From assembly GCA_004138175.2 (NCBI GenBank), contig RYFE02000004.1, positions 62,001 to 126,000 of the forward strand: a DNA stretch of 64,000 bases, written 5' to 3'. The notes beneath the pieces are model-generated. The model did not search any database, was not told where the DNA came from, and saw nothing but the letters and a program-made list of their open reading frames with translations. Each line of letters starts with the position of its first letter. Position 1 is the first letter of the stretch. Positions 42,879 to 50,499 of this stretch are shown piece by piece. The translations under genes and the position numbers were made by a program. The DNA is from Chloroflexales bacterium ZM16-3 (GTDB taxonomy: Bacteria > Chloroflexota > Chloroflexia > Chloroflexales > Chloroflexaceae).

Positions 42879-44678
42879 TCATGCCATGGCCGAGGGCGCG
42901 GCCTCATCGCGCACAAACAGCTGGCGGTAGGCCGCGCTGCGCGCCAGCAGATCCTCGTGGCCGCCCTGGTCGATCAGGCGACCGTTCTTGATCAGCAGGA
43001 TGCGGTCGGCGCTGCGGATCTGCGAGAGCCGGTGGGTGATCAGCAGGGTCGTCCGCCCGCTGAGGATGCGCCGCATCGCCCGCTGGATCTGGTCCTCGGT
43101 GGCGCTGTCGATCGCGCTGGTGCTGTCGTCCAGGATGAGGATGCGCGGGTCGCTCAGGAAGGCCCGCGCGATGGCGATGCGCTGGCGCTGCCCGCCCGAG
43201 AGCGTCACCCCGCGCTCGCCCACCACCGTGTCGTAGCCATCGGGCATGGCCAGGATGAACTCGTGGGCCTGGGCCTCGCGCGCCGCCTGCTCGATCTGCC
43301 CCCGGCTCACCGGCCCGCGCGCCCCGAAGGCGATGTTGTCGGCGATGCTCCGCGAGAACAGGAAGATGTCCTGCTCGATCGTCGCGATCTGCGAGCGCAG
43401 ACTATCCATGCTCCAGTCGTGCACGTCTACCCCGTCCACCAGCACCCGCCCGGCCACGGCGTCGAAGGTGCGGTTCACCAGCCGGGTCAGGGTCGTCTTC
43501 CCGCTGCCGGTCTGCCCCACAATCGCCACCGTCTCGCCGGCGCGTGCCGCGAAGGAGATGCTATGAAGCACAGCCGACGAACGAACGTTCGTCGGCTGTG
43601 CTTCGCTATAGCCAAATGACACCCCCTCGAACACAACCTCGCCGCGCAGCGGGGCCGCGTAGCCCGCGCTGTTCTCATCCAGGTCCGACTCGGCCCGGAT
43701 CAGGCTGAGGATGCGCTCGGCGCTGGCCACGCCCTGCTGGATGATTGGGAAGAGCTGGAGCAGGAACTGGGTCGGGAAGCGCAGGGTGCCGATCAGCGCC
43801 ATGAAAGTGATCACCTCGCCCACCGTCACCCGTCCCGCCAGGAAGAGGGTCAGGGCGTGGCCGAGGGCCAGGCCGATCGCCAGCCCGTAGACCAGCAGCG
43901 GCAGGTAGCGCGCCGAGACCTCGCCCTCGCGGACGAAGCTGTCGCGGTAGGCTGCGGCGGTGCCGTCGAAGCGGCGCTCCTCGGCGGGCTCCTGGGCGAA
44001 GCCCTTCACCACCTCGATCCCCGAGATCGCCTCGGCCAGCCCGGCGTTCATCTTGCCGAAGCGCTCGCGCAGGGCGCCGGCCACCGGGCGCAGGTTGTGG
44101 TTGAAGCGGCGCAGGGCCACGCTGAAGGCCGCCAGGAAGATCAGCGGCACCAGCAGCAGCTCGGCCCGCAGCAGGGCGATCGTCACCAGCGGCACCACCA
44201 GCGTCAGGGTCGACTCGGTCAGCCCGCCGAGGGCCGGGCTAACCAGCAGGTTCACCTGCTGCACGTCGTTCGTCACGCGGGCCATCAGGTCGCCCGCGCG
44301 CTGTCGCCCGTGGAAGCTCTGGCTTTTGCCGAGCAGGCTCAGGTAGATCTCGTCGCGGGCGTCGCGCTCGACGCGCTGGGCCAACACGCGGATGGCCAGG
44401 CTGTTGACGATGTCGCTGGCCCCGTAGCCAAGCTCGGCCGCCACCACCCACAGGGCGGCCAGCCCGATCGCGCGGGCGTCGCCGCCGCCTATGATCACGT
44501 CGAAGGCCCGGCCCACCATCACGGCGGCCAGGCTCTGCGTGGCCGCCATGGCCACGGTGGTCAGCAGAAAGACGGTCGGCAGCACCGGGTAGCGCATGAT
44601 GTGGGCGGCCACCCAGCGGGTCGGCGAGCGATGGTCGTAGCTGCGGGCGTCGGCCACCGTAAACTCAGCTCGGGTCAT
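42879..44678 (-). CDS. ABC exporter subunit, degenerate Walker B
   Basis: About 599 residues. Six membrane helices (about 30-320) and an ATPase domain: Walker A GQTGSGKTT, canonical signature LSGGQRQR, Walker B ILILDDST with Asp where the catalytic Glu is expected, H-loop THRLSQI. The combination with the other subunit (canonical Walker B, odd signature) gives one canonical and one degenerate ATP site, as in known heterodimeric exporters. A 40-bp palindrome encodes SEAQPTNVRSSA in the loop before VLHSISF. ATG 44678 has GGAG upstream, supplied by the target site of the adjoining MITE-like element. Confidence 0.9.
   Translation of the reverse strand: MTRAEFTVADARSYDHRSPTRWVAAHIMRYPVLPTVFLLTTVAMAATQSLAAVMVGRAFDVIIGGGDARAIGLAALWVVAAELGYGASDIVNSLAIRVLAQRVERDARDEIYLSLLGKSQSFHGRQRAGDLMARVTNDVQQVNLLVSPALGGLTESTLTLVVPLVTIALLRAELLLVPLIFLAAFSVALRRFNHNLRPVAGALRERFGKMNAGLAEAISGIEVVKGFAQEPAEERRFDGTAAAYRDSFVREGEVSARYLPLLVYGLAIGLALGHALTLFLAGRVTVGEVITFMALIGTLRFPTQFLLQLFPIIQQGVASAERILSLIRAESDLDENSAGYAAPLRGEVVFEGVSFGYSEAQPTNVRSSAVLHSISFAARAGETVAIVGQTGSGKTTLTRLVNRTFDAVAGRVLVDGVDVHDWSMDSLRSQIATIEQDIFLFSRSIADNIAFGARGPVSRGQIEQAAREAQAHEFILAMPDGYDTVVGERGVTLSGGQRQRIAIARAFLSDPRILILDDSTSAIDSATEDQIQRAMRRILSGRTTLLITHRLSQIRSADRILLIKNGRLIDQGGHEDLLARSAAYRQLFVRDEAAPSAMA
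43565..43604. repeat. In-frame palindrome inside ABC gene
   Basis: Perfect inverted repeat with 19-bp arms (GAAGCACAGCCGACGAACG and complement) around AA. It lies in the same ATP-binding-domain loop in which the partner gene carries its heptamer array. Confidence 0.85.
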
Positions 44679-44690
44679 GAATGCTCCATC

Positions 44691-44804
44691 GCAGTAGAGC
44701 AGAAGTAATGCTGTCACCCTGAGCGAAGCGAAGGGTCCCGACCGGGATTCTTCGCTTCGCTCAGAATGACAGGACGCTTCATAGCGTTACTTCTGCGATA
44801 TTGC
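44691..44804. mobile_element. MITE-like element, GAGCGAAGCGAAG hairpin type (copy 7)
   Basis: 114 bp, close to the reverse complement of copy 3895-4008. Left end GCAGTAGAGCAGAAGTAATG, right end CGTTACTTCTGCGATATTGC. Flanks GCTCCATC (44683-44690) and GCTCCCTC (44805-44812) match at 7 of 8 positions. Confidence 0.82.
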
Positions 44805-44814
44805 GCTCCCTCTG

Positions 44815-46098
44815 TCACCCCATCACCCCATCGCGCCAGTCGGCCGCGATCGCCGCCAGGGCGGCCTGCGGGTCGCGCCAGTAGCGCTCGGGGTCGATTG
44901 GCATTGCGGGCGGGCCTGCGGGCGTTGGGAGATCCTTGGCGCGCAGGCGGGCGGCGAAGGCGCTCAGGGCGGCGGCGGCCGGCTTCTCGCGCCCGTCGGC
45001 GGCCACCAGCCCCCAGCTGCGCGCTGGCCATGCCCGGTCGACCGGCGGCACCGCCCACAGGCCCGGCGCCACATCCCCGTACCCTGCCAGCATAACCCCG
45101 CCGGCCCCGGCGCGCCACAGCCCATCCAGGGCCGCCTCGACGAAGCGGCCCTGGCGCTCCTCATCGGCCAGGAACGCGTGGCTGGCGACGCCGTAGGACT
45201 CGCTCTCCACCCAGCCGGCCCGCCCCTCGGTCGCCGTGGGCAGGCCCAGATCGGTCACAGTCACCGGCGCGGCCCGCCCCTCGGCGCGCAGCAGCCCGGC
45301 GGCCACCGCGTGGATCAGCGCGGCGTAGTCCGTCTCCCAGGGGCGCGAGACGCGCGGCGGCGAGAATGTCGCCGCCGACACGGCCAGGCTGGCCCCGGCG
45401 GCCACGATCTGCGCCGGGCGCAGCGAGTCAGATCGAGTCAGGCTATCGCCGTCCACCACACCCACCAGAGCGGGTGCCCCGTTGGCGCGGGCCAGCTCGG
45501 CCAGGGCCTCCCACCAGGCGGCGGCGGCGCGCTGCGAGGGCGCGCGGCGGGCGCGCCCGAGGCCGGCGGCCAGCTCCCAGGCGTGGGCGGCAGGGTGCGC
45601 CGCGAAGTTGCCCACCGTCTCGCGCAGCAGGTAGCGGGCCGCCGCACGCATATCCGGGTCGGCGTAGAGGTCGCGGGCTGGCTCGGCGCGGTACGCGCCA
45701 TCGGCGAGGATGGCGGGCACGGGCGGGGCGTCGGGCTGCCGCGCGCGCAGCGCCTCCTCCACATCGCGGAAGCCCACCGCCCAGGCCGGCAGGTGCGCAG
45801 CGCCGCCGAGCGCCCCCGCCATAATCGCCACCGTCGCCCGCAGGCCAACCGCGTGGGCCGCGTCGAGCCCGCGCTCCAGGCCGCCCAGGGCCGCCGTGCT
45901 GATGCGAGACGGCCCCGGCTGCGCCTCCGCCCAGCGCAGCTCCAGGCGCACCGCGTCGAACCCGAGGGCGGCCACGTGGGCCAGATCATCGCGGACCGCG
46001 CCGTGGTCGCACACCCCCCAGCTAGACAGCACCGGCGCGCCCGCTCGCTGTGGGCGCGGCCAGTACGTCACCCCGAGGGAGAACGATGTCTCGCTCAT
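44815..46098 (-). CDS. TIM-barrel glycoside hydrolase-like protein, possibly inactive
   Basis: 427 residues resembling GH5/GH42-type barrels: start SLGVTYWPRPQRAG, then RDDLAHVAALGFDAVRLELRW (strand 2 region with the usual W and P-G turn), HAWELAAGLG at the place of the general acid (usually ending NE), and VTVTDLGLPTATEG at the place of the nucleophile (usually TEFGLPT). Both catalytic Glu positions therefore appear changed (to A/G and D). No signal peptide. Either a pseudo-enzyme or a divergent family. It lies behind a MITE-like element, downstream of nothing obvious. Confidence 0.68.
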   Translation of the reverse strand: MSETSFSLGVTYWPRPQRAGAPVLSSWGVCDHGAVRDDLAHVAALGFDAVRLELRWAEAQPGPSRISTAALGGLERGLDAAHAVGLRATVAIMAGALGGAAHLPAWAVGFRDVEEALRARQPDAPPVPAILADGAYRAEPARDLYADPDMRAAARYLLRETVGNFAAHPAAHAWELAAGLGRARRAPSQRAAAAWWEALAELARANGAPALVGVVDGDSLTRSDSLRPAQIVAAGASLAVSAATFSPPRVSRPWETDYAALIHAVAAGLLRAEGRAAPVTVTDLGLPTATEGRAGWVESESYGVASHAFLADEERQGRFVEAALDGLWRAGAGGVMLAGYGDVAPGLWAVPPVDRAWPARSWGLVAADGREKPAAAALSAFAARLRAKDLPTPAGPPAMPIDPERYWRDPQAALAAIAADWRDGVMG

Positions 46099-46129
46099 AG
46101 TTCACCTTGTCAATGCAAAATCAGCAGTG

Positions 46130-46164
46130 CCGCATTTCGCATCTCGCATCTCGCATTTTGCATT
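46130..46164. repeat. Heptamer array GCATCTC/GCATTTY
   Basis: Units GCATTTC, GCATCTC, GCATCTC, GCATTTT, GCATTAT between the divergent barrel protein and methyltransferase genes. It probably overlaps both promoters. Confidence 0.8.
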
Positions 46165-46175
46165 ATTATAGCCTC

Positions 46176-47237
46176 ATGGCAAAGACACCCCCGCGCCCCA
46201 CCGGGCGACCCAGCCGCATCGAAGTTATCGTCGCCGATGGCCTGGAGCAGATCGCCCGCGACGAGATCCGCCGCCTTGGATCGGCCGCCCGCCCCGAGCG
46301 TAGCGGCCCCCCCGGGGTCATCCCGATGGACTACCTCGGCGAGCTGCGCCCCCTGCTCGGCCTGCGCACCGCCCAGTCAATCTACACCGTGATCGCCTTC
46401 CCGGTGCCCCGCCCCAAGGCCCTGCTGGGCGACGAGCACTTCCGGGCCATCCTGTCCACCATCGACCGGGTGCGCCGCCTGCACCCGCCGGGCACCTTCT
46501 CCACCCTCTTCCTCAGCGCCGCCGGGGCCGACTCCGCCGTCCTCACCCGGCTCAAGGCCGAGCTGGCCTCTTCCACCGGCCTCAGCGTCGGTGCCGATGA
46601 CGGCGACCTGCTGCTGCGCCTGCGCCGCGCCGCCTCCGGCGAGGGCTGGGAGCTGCTCGTGCGGCTCTCGCCCCGCCCCCTGGCCACCCGGCCCTGGCGC
46701 GTCTGCAACCGCGAGGGCGCCCTCAACGGCGCTGTGGCCCACGCCGTGGCCCTGCTCACCGCGCCCGGCCCCGACGACCGCTTCCTCAACATCGCCTGTG
46801 GCTCAGGCTCCCTGCTCATCGAGCGGCTGCTGATCGGCCCGGCCCGCCGCGCCTTTGGCTGTGACACTGACCCGGCCGCCCTCGCGTGCGCCCGCGCCAA
46901 TGTCGCCGCCGCCGACCTCACAGCGCGCTGCGAGCTACAGCCATGGGACGCCACCCGCCTGCCGCTGCACGACTCCAGCATCGACGCCATCTGCGCGGAT
47001 CTGCCCTTCGGCCACCTGGTCGGCTCCCACGCCAACAACCTCACGCTCTACCCGGCCATCCTCGCCGAGGCAGCCCGCGTGGCCAGGCCCGGCTCGCACT
47101 GCGTCCTGCTCTCGCACGAGGTGCGCCTGATGGAGCACCTGATCGCCGAGCGCCCCGAGTGGGGGCTGCACAGCGCCATCCGCATCGACCTCGGCGGCCT
47201 CCACCCGCGCATCTTCGTGCTTGAAAAAAGGCAGTAG
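46176..47237 (+). CDS. Class I RNA methyltransferase-like protein (TrmN/RlmL relatives)
   Basis: About 353 residues. The N-terminal 150 resemble a THUMP-like RNA-binding domain. The C-terminal methyltransferase has motif I LNIACGSGSLLIERLLIG, the acidic GCDTDPAAL, and motif IV ICADLPFGHLVG, which corresponds to the (N/D)PPY/F-type site of N-methyltransferases acting on tRNA or rRNA. ATG 46176 is chosen because the longer frame upstream is a heptamer array. The last codons and the TAG stop (GCAGTAG) come from the left end of a MITE-like element, so the original C-terminus has been altered slightly. Confidence 0.8.
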   Translation: MAKTPPRPTGRPSRIEVIVADGLEQIARDEIRRLGSAARPERSGPPGVIPMDYLGELRPLLGLRTAQSIYTVIAFPVPRPKALLGDEHFRAILSTIDRVRRLHPPGTFSTLFLSAAGADSAVLTRLKAELASSTGLSVGADDGDLLLRLRRAASGEGWELLVRLSPRPLATRPWRVCNREGALNGAVAHAVALLTAPGPDDRFLNIACGSGSLLIERLLIGPARRAFGCDTDPAALACARANVAAADLTARCELQPWDATRLPLHDSSIDAICADLPFGHLVGSHANNLTLYPAILAEAARVARPGSHCVLLSHEVRLMEHLIAERPEWGLHSAIRIDLGGLHPRIFVLEKRQ

Positions 47238-47395
47238 CGTAAAAGCACGTGCCCGGCCCGTAAACGGGCGGGCTACGGGTCTGCGAAGGCCGCCTGCGCG
47301 GGCTGTCCGAGGCCGCGCAGGCGGCCTTTGTAAAACCGTAGCCCGCGGCTTCAGCCGCCGGGCGATACCGTGTAGGGCGAGTCTTGCGGTATGGC
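47231..47395. mobile_element. MITE-like element, GGCGGCC/CTTCAGCCGCCGG hairpin type (copy 8)
   Basis: 165 bp. Left end GCAGTAGCGTAAAAGCACG, right end GTCTTGCGGTATGGC, both degenerate. The interior has CCCGGCCCGTAAACGGGCGGG and long arms around GAAGGCCGCCTGCGCGG. Flanks GAAAAAAG and GAAAGGCC are only partly alike. It provides the stop codon of the methyltransferase gene. Confidence 0.72.
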
Positions 47396-47445
47396 GAAAG
47401 GCCGTAAGTTGTGTATTTTATACATATCGTAGCCCATTCTTATTG

Positions 47446-47474
47446 TTGAAAATATCTAAATGAGGTGTTATGAT
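47446..47474 (+). promoter_or_regulatory. Sigma-70-type promoter
   Basis: TTGAAA (47446-47451), 17-bp spacer, TATGAT (47469-47474), in an AT-rich stretch. One of the best promoter matches in the window. Transcription would start near 47481, about 100 nt upstream of the small membrane-protein frame. Confidence 0.65.
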
Positions 47475-47582
47475 GCAATGCGTTACGATCACTCTTCTGA
47501 GCCCTGCCGATCAACGGCTCACACAAGTTTCGTCTCTTCAGCCAGCCAGCGTTATATGTAGGTCCAAAAAGGAATTGCCTCA

Positions 47583-47798
47583 ATGCACTCGTCCATTCAG
47601 AGCACCAGCCAGCCAACCACCCAGGGCAGCACCATCGGATACCTGTGCATGCTTGTCATGCTCGCGTTCGTGATCGGCCTCCTGGCTCTAGGGACGCCCG
47701 CATCCACGAACCCGCCGTCGCCGATGTTCTTGACGGCCCCGACATCCGCCCCGCTGACCGGCCCCAATATGTTGCTAGACAGGAATCAGGGGCAGTAG
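47583..47798 (+). CDS. Small single-helix membrane protein, unknown
   Basis: 71 residues: a short polar start (HSSIQSTSQPTTQGS), one membrane helix (about 19-40, IGYLCMLVMLAFVIGLLAL), and a P/T/S-rich tail. It follows AAAAAGGA at 47564-47571 by 11 bases, a long but usable spacing. A strong promoter (47446) and a long palindrome (47815-47870) bracket it, which argues for a real, independently transcribed small gene. No family recognised. It could be a small membrane regulator or the toxin of a type I-like system, but no antisense RNA was identified. Confidence 0.5.
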   Translation: MHSSIQSTSQPTTQGSTIGYLCMLVMLAFVIGLLALGTPASTNPPSPMFLTAPTSAPLTGPNMLLDRNQGQ

Positions 47799-47814
47799 AA
47801 CCGCCCCATTGGCG

Positions 47815-47870
47815 CATTCAAGATACACGCCCCCGGTCGTTGCAACGACCGGGGGCGTGTATCTTGAATG
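47815..47870. terminator. Perfect 56-bp palindrome, probable bidirectional terminator
   Basis: Arms 47815-47842 and 47843-47870 are exact inverse copies with no spacer. It lies between the small membrane-protein gene and the convergent coiled-coil gene. It lacks a clear T-run, so it may be a strong hairpin barrier, not a classical terminator. Confidence 0.65.
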
Positions 47871-47922
47871 TTCACCTGGTATGTACGGCGCTTCTCTGTG
47901 GGGTGAAGCGGCGACGCTCTCT

Positions 47923-49020
47923 TCAATTCCCCTCTCCGCCCTTCGCCTCAACCTGGGCCGCCTTGATCCGCTCGAACTGGTTGCGGACGCTGGCCAGCAG
48001 GTTCGTCAGCGTGTCCATCTCGCGGTTCTCGATCTCCACGATCCGGGCTATATGCACCTGCTGGGCCGCTTCAAGGCGCGTCGTCGCCCGGCCGATGCGC
48101 TGCTCAAGCTCGCGCAGCCAGCCGTCGATCCGCTCCAGCCACGAGGTCAGCTGGCGCATATGCTGCTCGTCGGACTCCTGCAGCGTGCTGATCTTCTCGT
48201 CGGCCTGCTGGCGGATGTCCTCAAGCCGCTCCTGGTTCATCAGGAAGCGCTCGGTGGACAATCGCTCGACCCGCTTGATATCAGCGATGATATCGGGGAA
48301 CCGGGTTCCCAGCTCAATAACCTGCTGCGGCAGCGTCTCGGCGAAAAGGTCGATCTGCTGGCGGATCTCATCAAGCCGATGGATGCGCGAGTCGTGATCC
48401 TCTAGCACCGCGTGGACATCGGTTACCAACTGCTGAGACTCCACGGCCTGGCGGCGCAGGCTCTGCTTCTCGATCTGGAGTTCGTCGGAGACCTTGCGGG
48501 CCTCCTGGAAGGCCACCGCATCCGCCTCGCGCAGCCGGTCGAGCTGGAGCGTGTACTGGCGCTGGCGCTCGTCGAGCTCCTTGAGCTGGGCCTGGATGCC
48601 GAGGATCTGCTGCTCTGTCGTCTCGATCCGGCCAAACCAGCCCGCCACAAAGTCGCGGTCCTGCTTGCGCGCATCGGCCACCTGCTGAATCTGGGCCTGC
48701 ATCTCGCGCAGCGGCTTAATGCTCTCGTCGATCTTCACCAGCGCCCCGGCTACCTCGCGGCGCAGGCCGATCACGTCGCGCCGCACCGCGTCGGTAGACT
48801 GGGTCATCTCCTCGGTGTGCTGGTCGAACAGGCTCTGCACCTGCACGACGGTCGCCTCCGTCTTGCGCACCTGCTCCATGGCCCAGTTGTACTTATTGGT
48901 CTGATCCTTGAGCAGCCGGCGCAGCTCGTCGATCTGGCCCTGGAGGTAGACGATCTGCGACTGGCCGTGGGCGCGCAGCCGCTCCTCCTCATATTTTGCT
49001 GTCAGGTCGGGGTTAGTCAT
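47923..49020 (-). CDS. Long coiled-coil protein, unknown
   Basis: About 365 residues, predicted almost entirely alpha-helical coiled coil (heptads through residues 15-355) with no membrane segment or signal peptide. It starts MTNPDLTAKYEEERLRAH and has only a few breaks (for example DFVAGWFGRIE at about 125). GAGGA sits five bases before ATG 49020, and the longer frame upstream is repeat DNA. It is 45 bp downstream of hisA, so it may be the last gene of that unit. Possible structural or cytoskeleton-like role; no family recognised. Confidence 0.75.
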   Translation of the reverse strand: MTNPDLTAKYEEERLRAHGQSQIVYLQGQIDELRRLLKDQTNKYNWAMEQVRKTEATVVQVQSLFDQHTEEMTQSTDAVRRDVIGLRREVAGALVKIDESIKPLREMQAQIQQVADARKQDRDFVAGWFGRIETTEQQILGIQAQLKELDERQRQYTLQLDRLREADAVAFQEARKVSDELQIEKQSLRRQAVESQQLVTDVHAVLEDHDSRIHRLDEIRQQIDLFAETLPQQVIELGTRFPDIIADIKRVERLSTERFLMNQERLEDIRQQADEKISTLQESDEQHMRQLTSWLERIDGWLRELEQRIGRATTRLEAAQQVHIARIVEIENREMDTLTNLLASVRNQFERIKAAQVEAKGGEGN

Positions 49021-49030
49021 TGTTTCCTCT

Positions 49031-49066
49031 TGGAATGCTGAATGCGGAAGTTCGGGCATTCAACAT
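49031..49066. repeat. TGAATGC-type short inverted repeat
   Basis: TGCTGAATGC and GCATTCAACATT flank GGAAGTTCG, between hisA and the coiled-coil gene. A small member of the TGAATGY heptamer group. Confidence 0.55.
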
Positions 49067-49785
49067 TATGAGTTGGCGAGCGCAGCGAGTGCCTCTGCAA
49101 GGTCAATCGCCCCGGTGTAGATCGCCTTGCCGACAATCGCCCCCTCGGCACCGAGCTCGGCCAGCCGCAGCAGGTGTGGCGTGGCGGCGATCCCGCCGCT
49201 GGCGATGATCGCCGGGCCGCCCGGTCGGATCAGCTCGCCCAGGGCCGCAAAGTTCGGCTCAGTCAGGGTGCCGTCACGGCTGATGTCGGTGTAGATGATC
49301 CGGCGCACCCCCAGATCCGCCATACGGTCGATCAGCTCGGTGGCCCGCACATCGGCCGTGCTCGTCCATCCGTCGGTGGCCACCATGCCGTTGCGGGCGT
49401 CCACCCCGACAATGATCTGCTCGCCGAAGCGGGCGGCCATGCGGGCCACCATGTCGGCCTGCTCGACGGCGGCGGTGCCAAGGATCACCCGCTCGACCCC
49501 GATCTCCAGGGCGGCGTGAATATCCTCCTCGCGGCGCATGCCGCCGCCGAGCTGCACCGGGATCTTCAGGGCGCGCACGATCCCGCGCACCGCATCGGTG
49601 TTCACCGGGCGCCCGCCCTTCGCCCCGTCCAGATCTACCACATGGAGCCGGGTGGCCCCCATATCGGCCCAGCGCCGCGCCATGGCCACCGGGTCATCGC
49701 CGTACACCGTGGCCTGGGCGAAGTCCCCCTGGTAGAGCCGGACGCAGCGGCCATCTTTCAGGTCGATCGCGGGGATCAGTTCCAT
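49066..49785 (-). CDS. hisA: Phosphoribosylformimino-5-aminoimidazole carboxamide ribotide isomerase
   Basis: 239 residues, full length. TIM barrel with catalytic D8 in [18 protein letters not shown], phosphate-binding QLGGGMR and IASGGIAA, and second catalytic Asp in [10 protein letters not shown]. HisA catalyses the Amadori isomerisation that makes PRFAR in histidine synthesis. The following enzyme is HisF/HisH, and hisH is encoded 12 bp upstream in the same unit. No hisF is in this window. Confidence 0.96.
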   Translation of the reverse strand: MELIPAIDLKDGRCVRLYQGDFAQATVYGDDPVAMARRWADMGATRLHVVDLDGAKGGRPVNTDAVRGIVRALKIPVQLGGGMRREEDIHAALEIGVERVILGTAAVEQADMVARMAARFGEQIIVGVDARNGMVATDGWTSTADVRATELIDRMADLGVRRIIYTDISRDGTLTEPNFAALGELIRPGGPAIIASGGIAATPHLLRLAELGAEGAIVGKAIYTGAIDLAEALAALANS

Positions 49786-49797
49786 AGTTTCATGACC

Positions 49798-50442
49798 TCA
49801 CCTTATAGCGCGCGCGCCGGCGAGGGCGCAGATCTGTACAAAGTTCTGGAGCAGCTGGAGCCCCCAGCGCCCGCTCTTCTCGGGGTGAAACTGCACGGCG
49901 GTGAGGTTGTCGCGCATGATCACGGCGGGGAAGTCGATGCCGTAGTCGGTGCGCCCGGCCACAATCGCCGGGTCGGCCACATCGCAGTAGTACGAGTGGA
50001 CAAAGTAGAAGTCGCTGCCGTCGGGGATGTCGGCGAAGAGCGGGTGGCCGACGTGCCCCGGGGCGTAGCGCACCTGGTTCCATCCGATCTGCGGGATCTT
50101 GCCCGCCGCCTCGGGTAGGCGCCGCACCGTGCCCTCCACGATCCCCAGGCAGGGGTGGGCACCAAACTCCTCGCTCGTGGACAGCAGCACCTGCATCCCG
50201 ACGCAAATCCCGAGGAAGGGCCGCCCCGATGCGGCCACCTCGGGTAGCACCTGGGCGATGCCAAGATCGGTGAGGCTGCGCATCGTGTCAGCCGTCGCCC
50301 CGACGCCGGGCAGCACCACGGCGTCGGCGGCCAGCACCACCGCCGGGTCGTCCGTCACCTCAAGGTCGGCGCCCACGTGGCGCAGGGCGCGCACCGCGCT
50401 CGGCAGGTTCCCCGCGCCGTAGTTAATTACTGCGATGGTCAT
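49798..50442 (-). CDS. hisH: Imidazole glycerol phosphate synthase, glutaminase subunit
   Basis: About 214 residues. Class I glutamine amidotransferase: nucleophile C80 in [11 protein letters not shown], oxyanion strand in LPGVGA, and His/Glu in VQFHPEKSG. HisH supplies ammonia to HisF for the formation of IGP and AICAR in histidine synthesis. ATG 50442 is chosen to match the usual N-terminus ([12 protein letters not shown]); the longer frame is a repeat. It is directly upstream of hisA. Confidence 0.96.
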   Translation of the reverse strand: MTIAVINYGAGNLPSAVRALRHVGADLEVTDDPAVVLAADAVVLPGVGATADTMRSLTDLGIAQVLPEVAASGRPFLGICVGMQVLLSTSEEFGAHPCLGIVEGTVRRLPEAAGKIPQIGWNQVRYAPGHVGHPLFADIPDGSDFYFVHSYYCDVADPAIVAGRTDYGIDFPAVIMRDNLTAVQFHPEKSGRWGLQLLQNFVQICALAGARAIR

Positions 50443-50451
50443 GCATCCCCC

Positions 50452-50480
50452 GTAGGGACGCAGCGCGCTGCGTCCGTACA
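50452..50480. repeat. GTAGGGACGCAGC palindrome
   Basis: Inverted repeat around GACGCAGCGCGCTGCGTC, ending TAC, upstream of hisH. Same type as 40535-40564. Confidence 0.7.
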
Positions 50481-50499
50481 ATCCGCATAAAGCACTATC

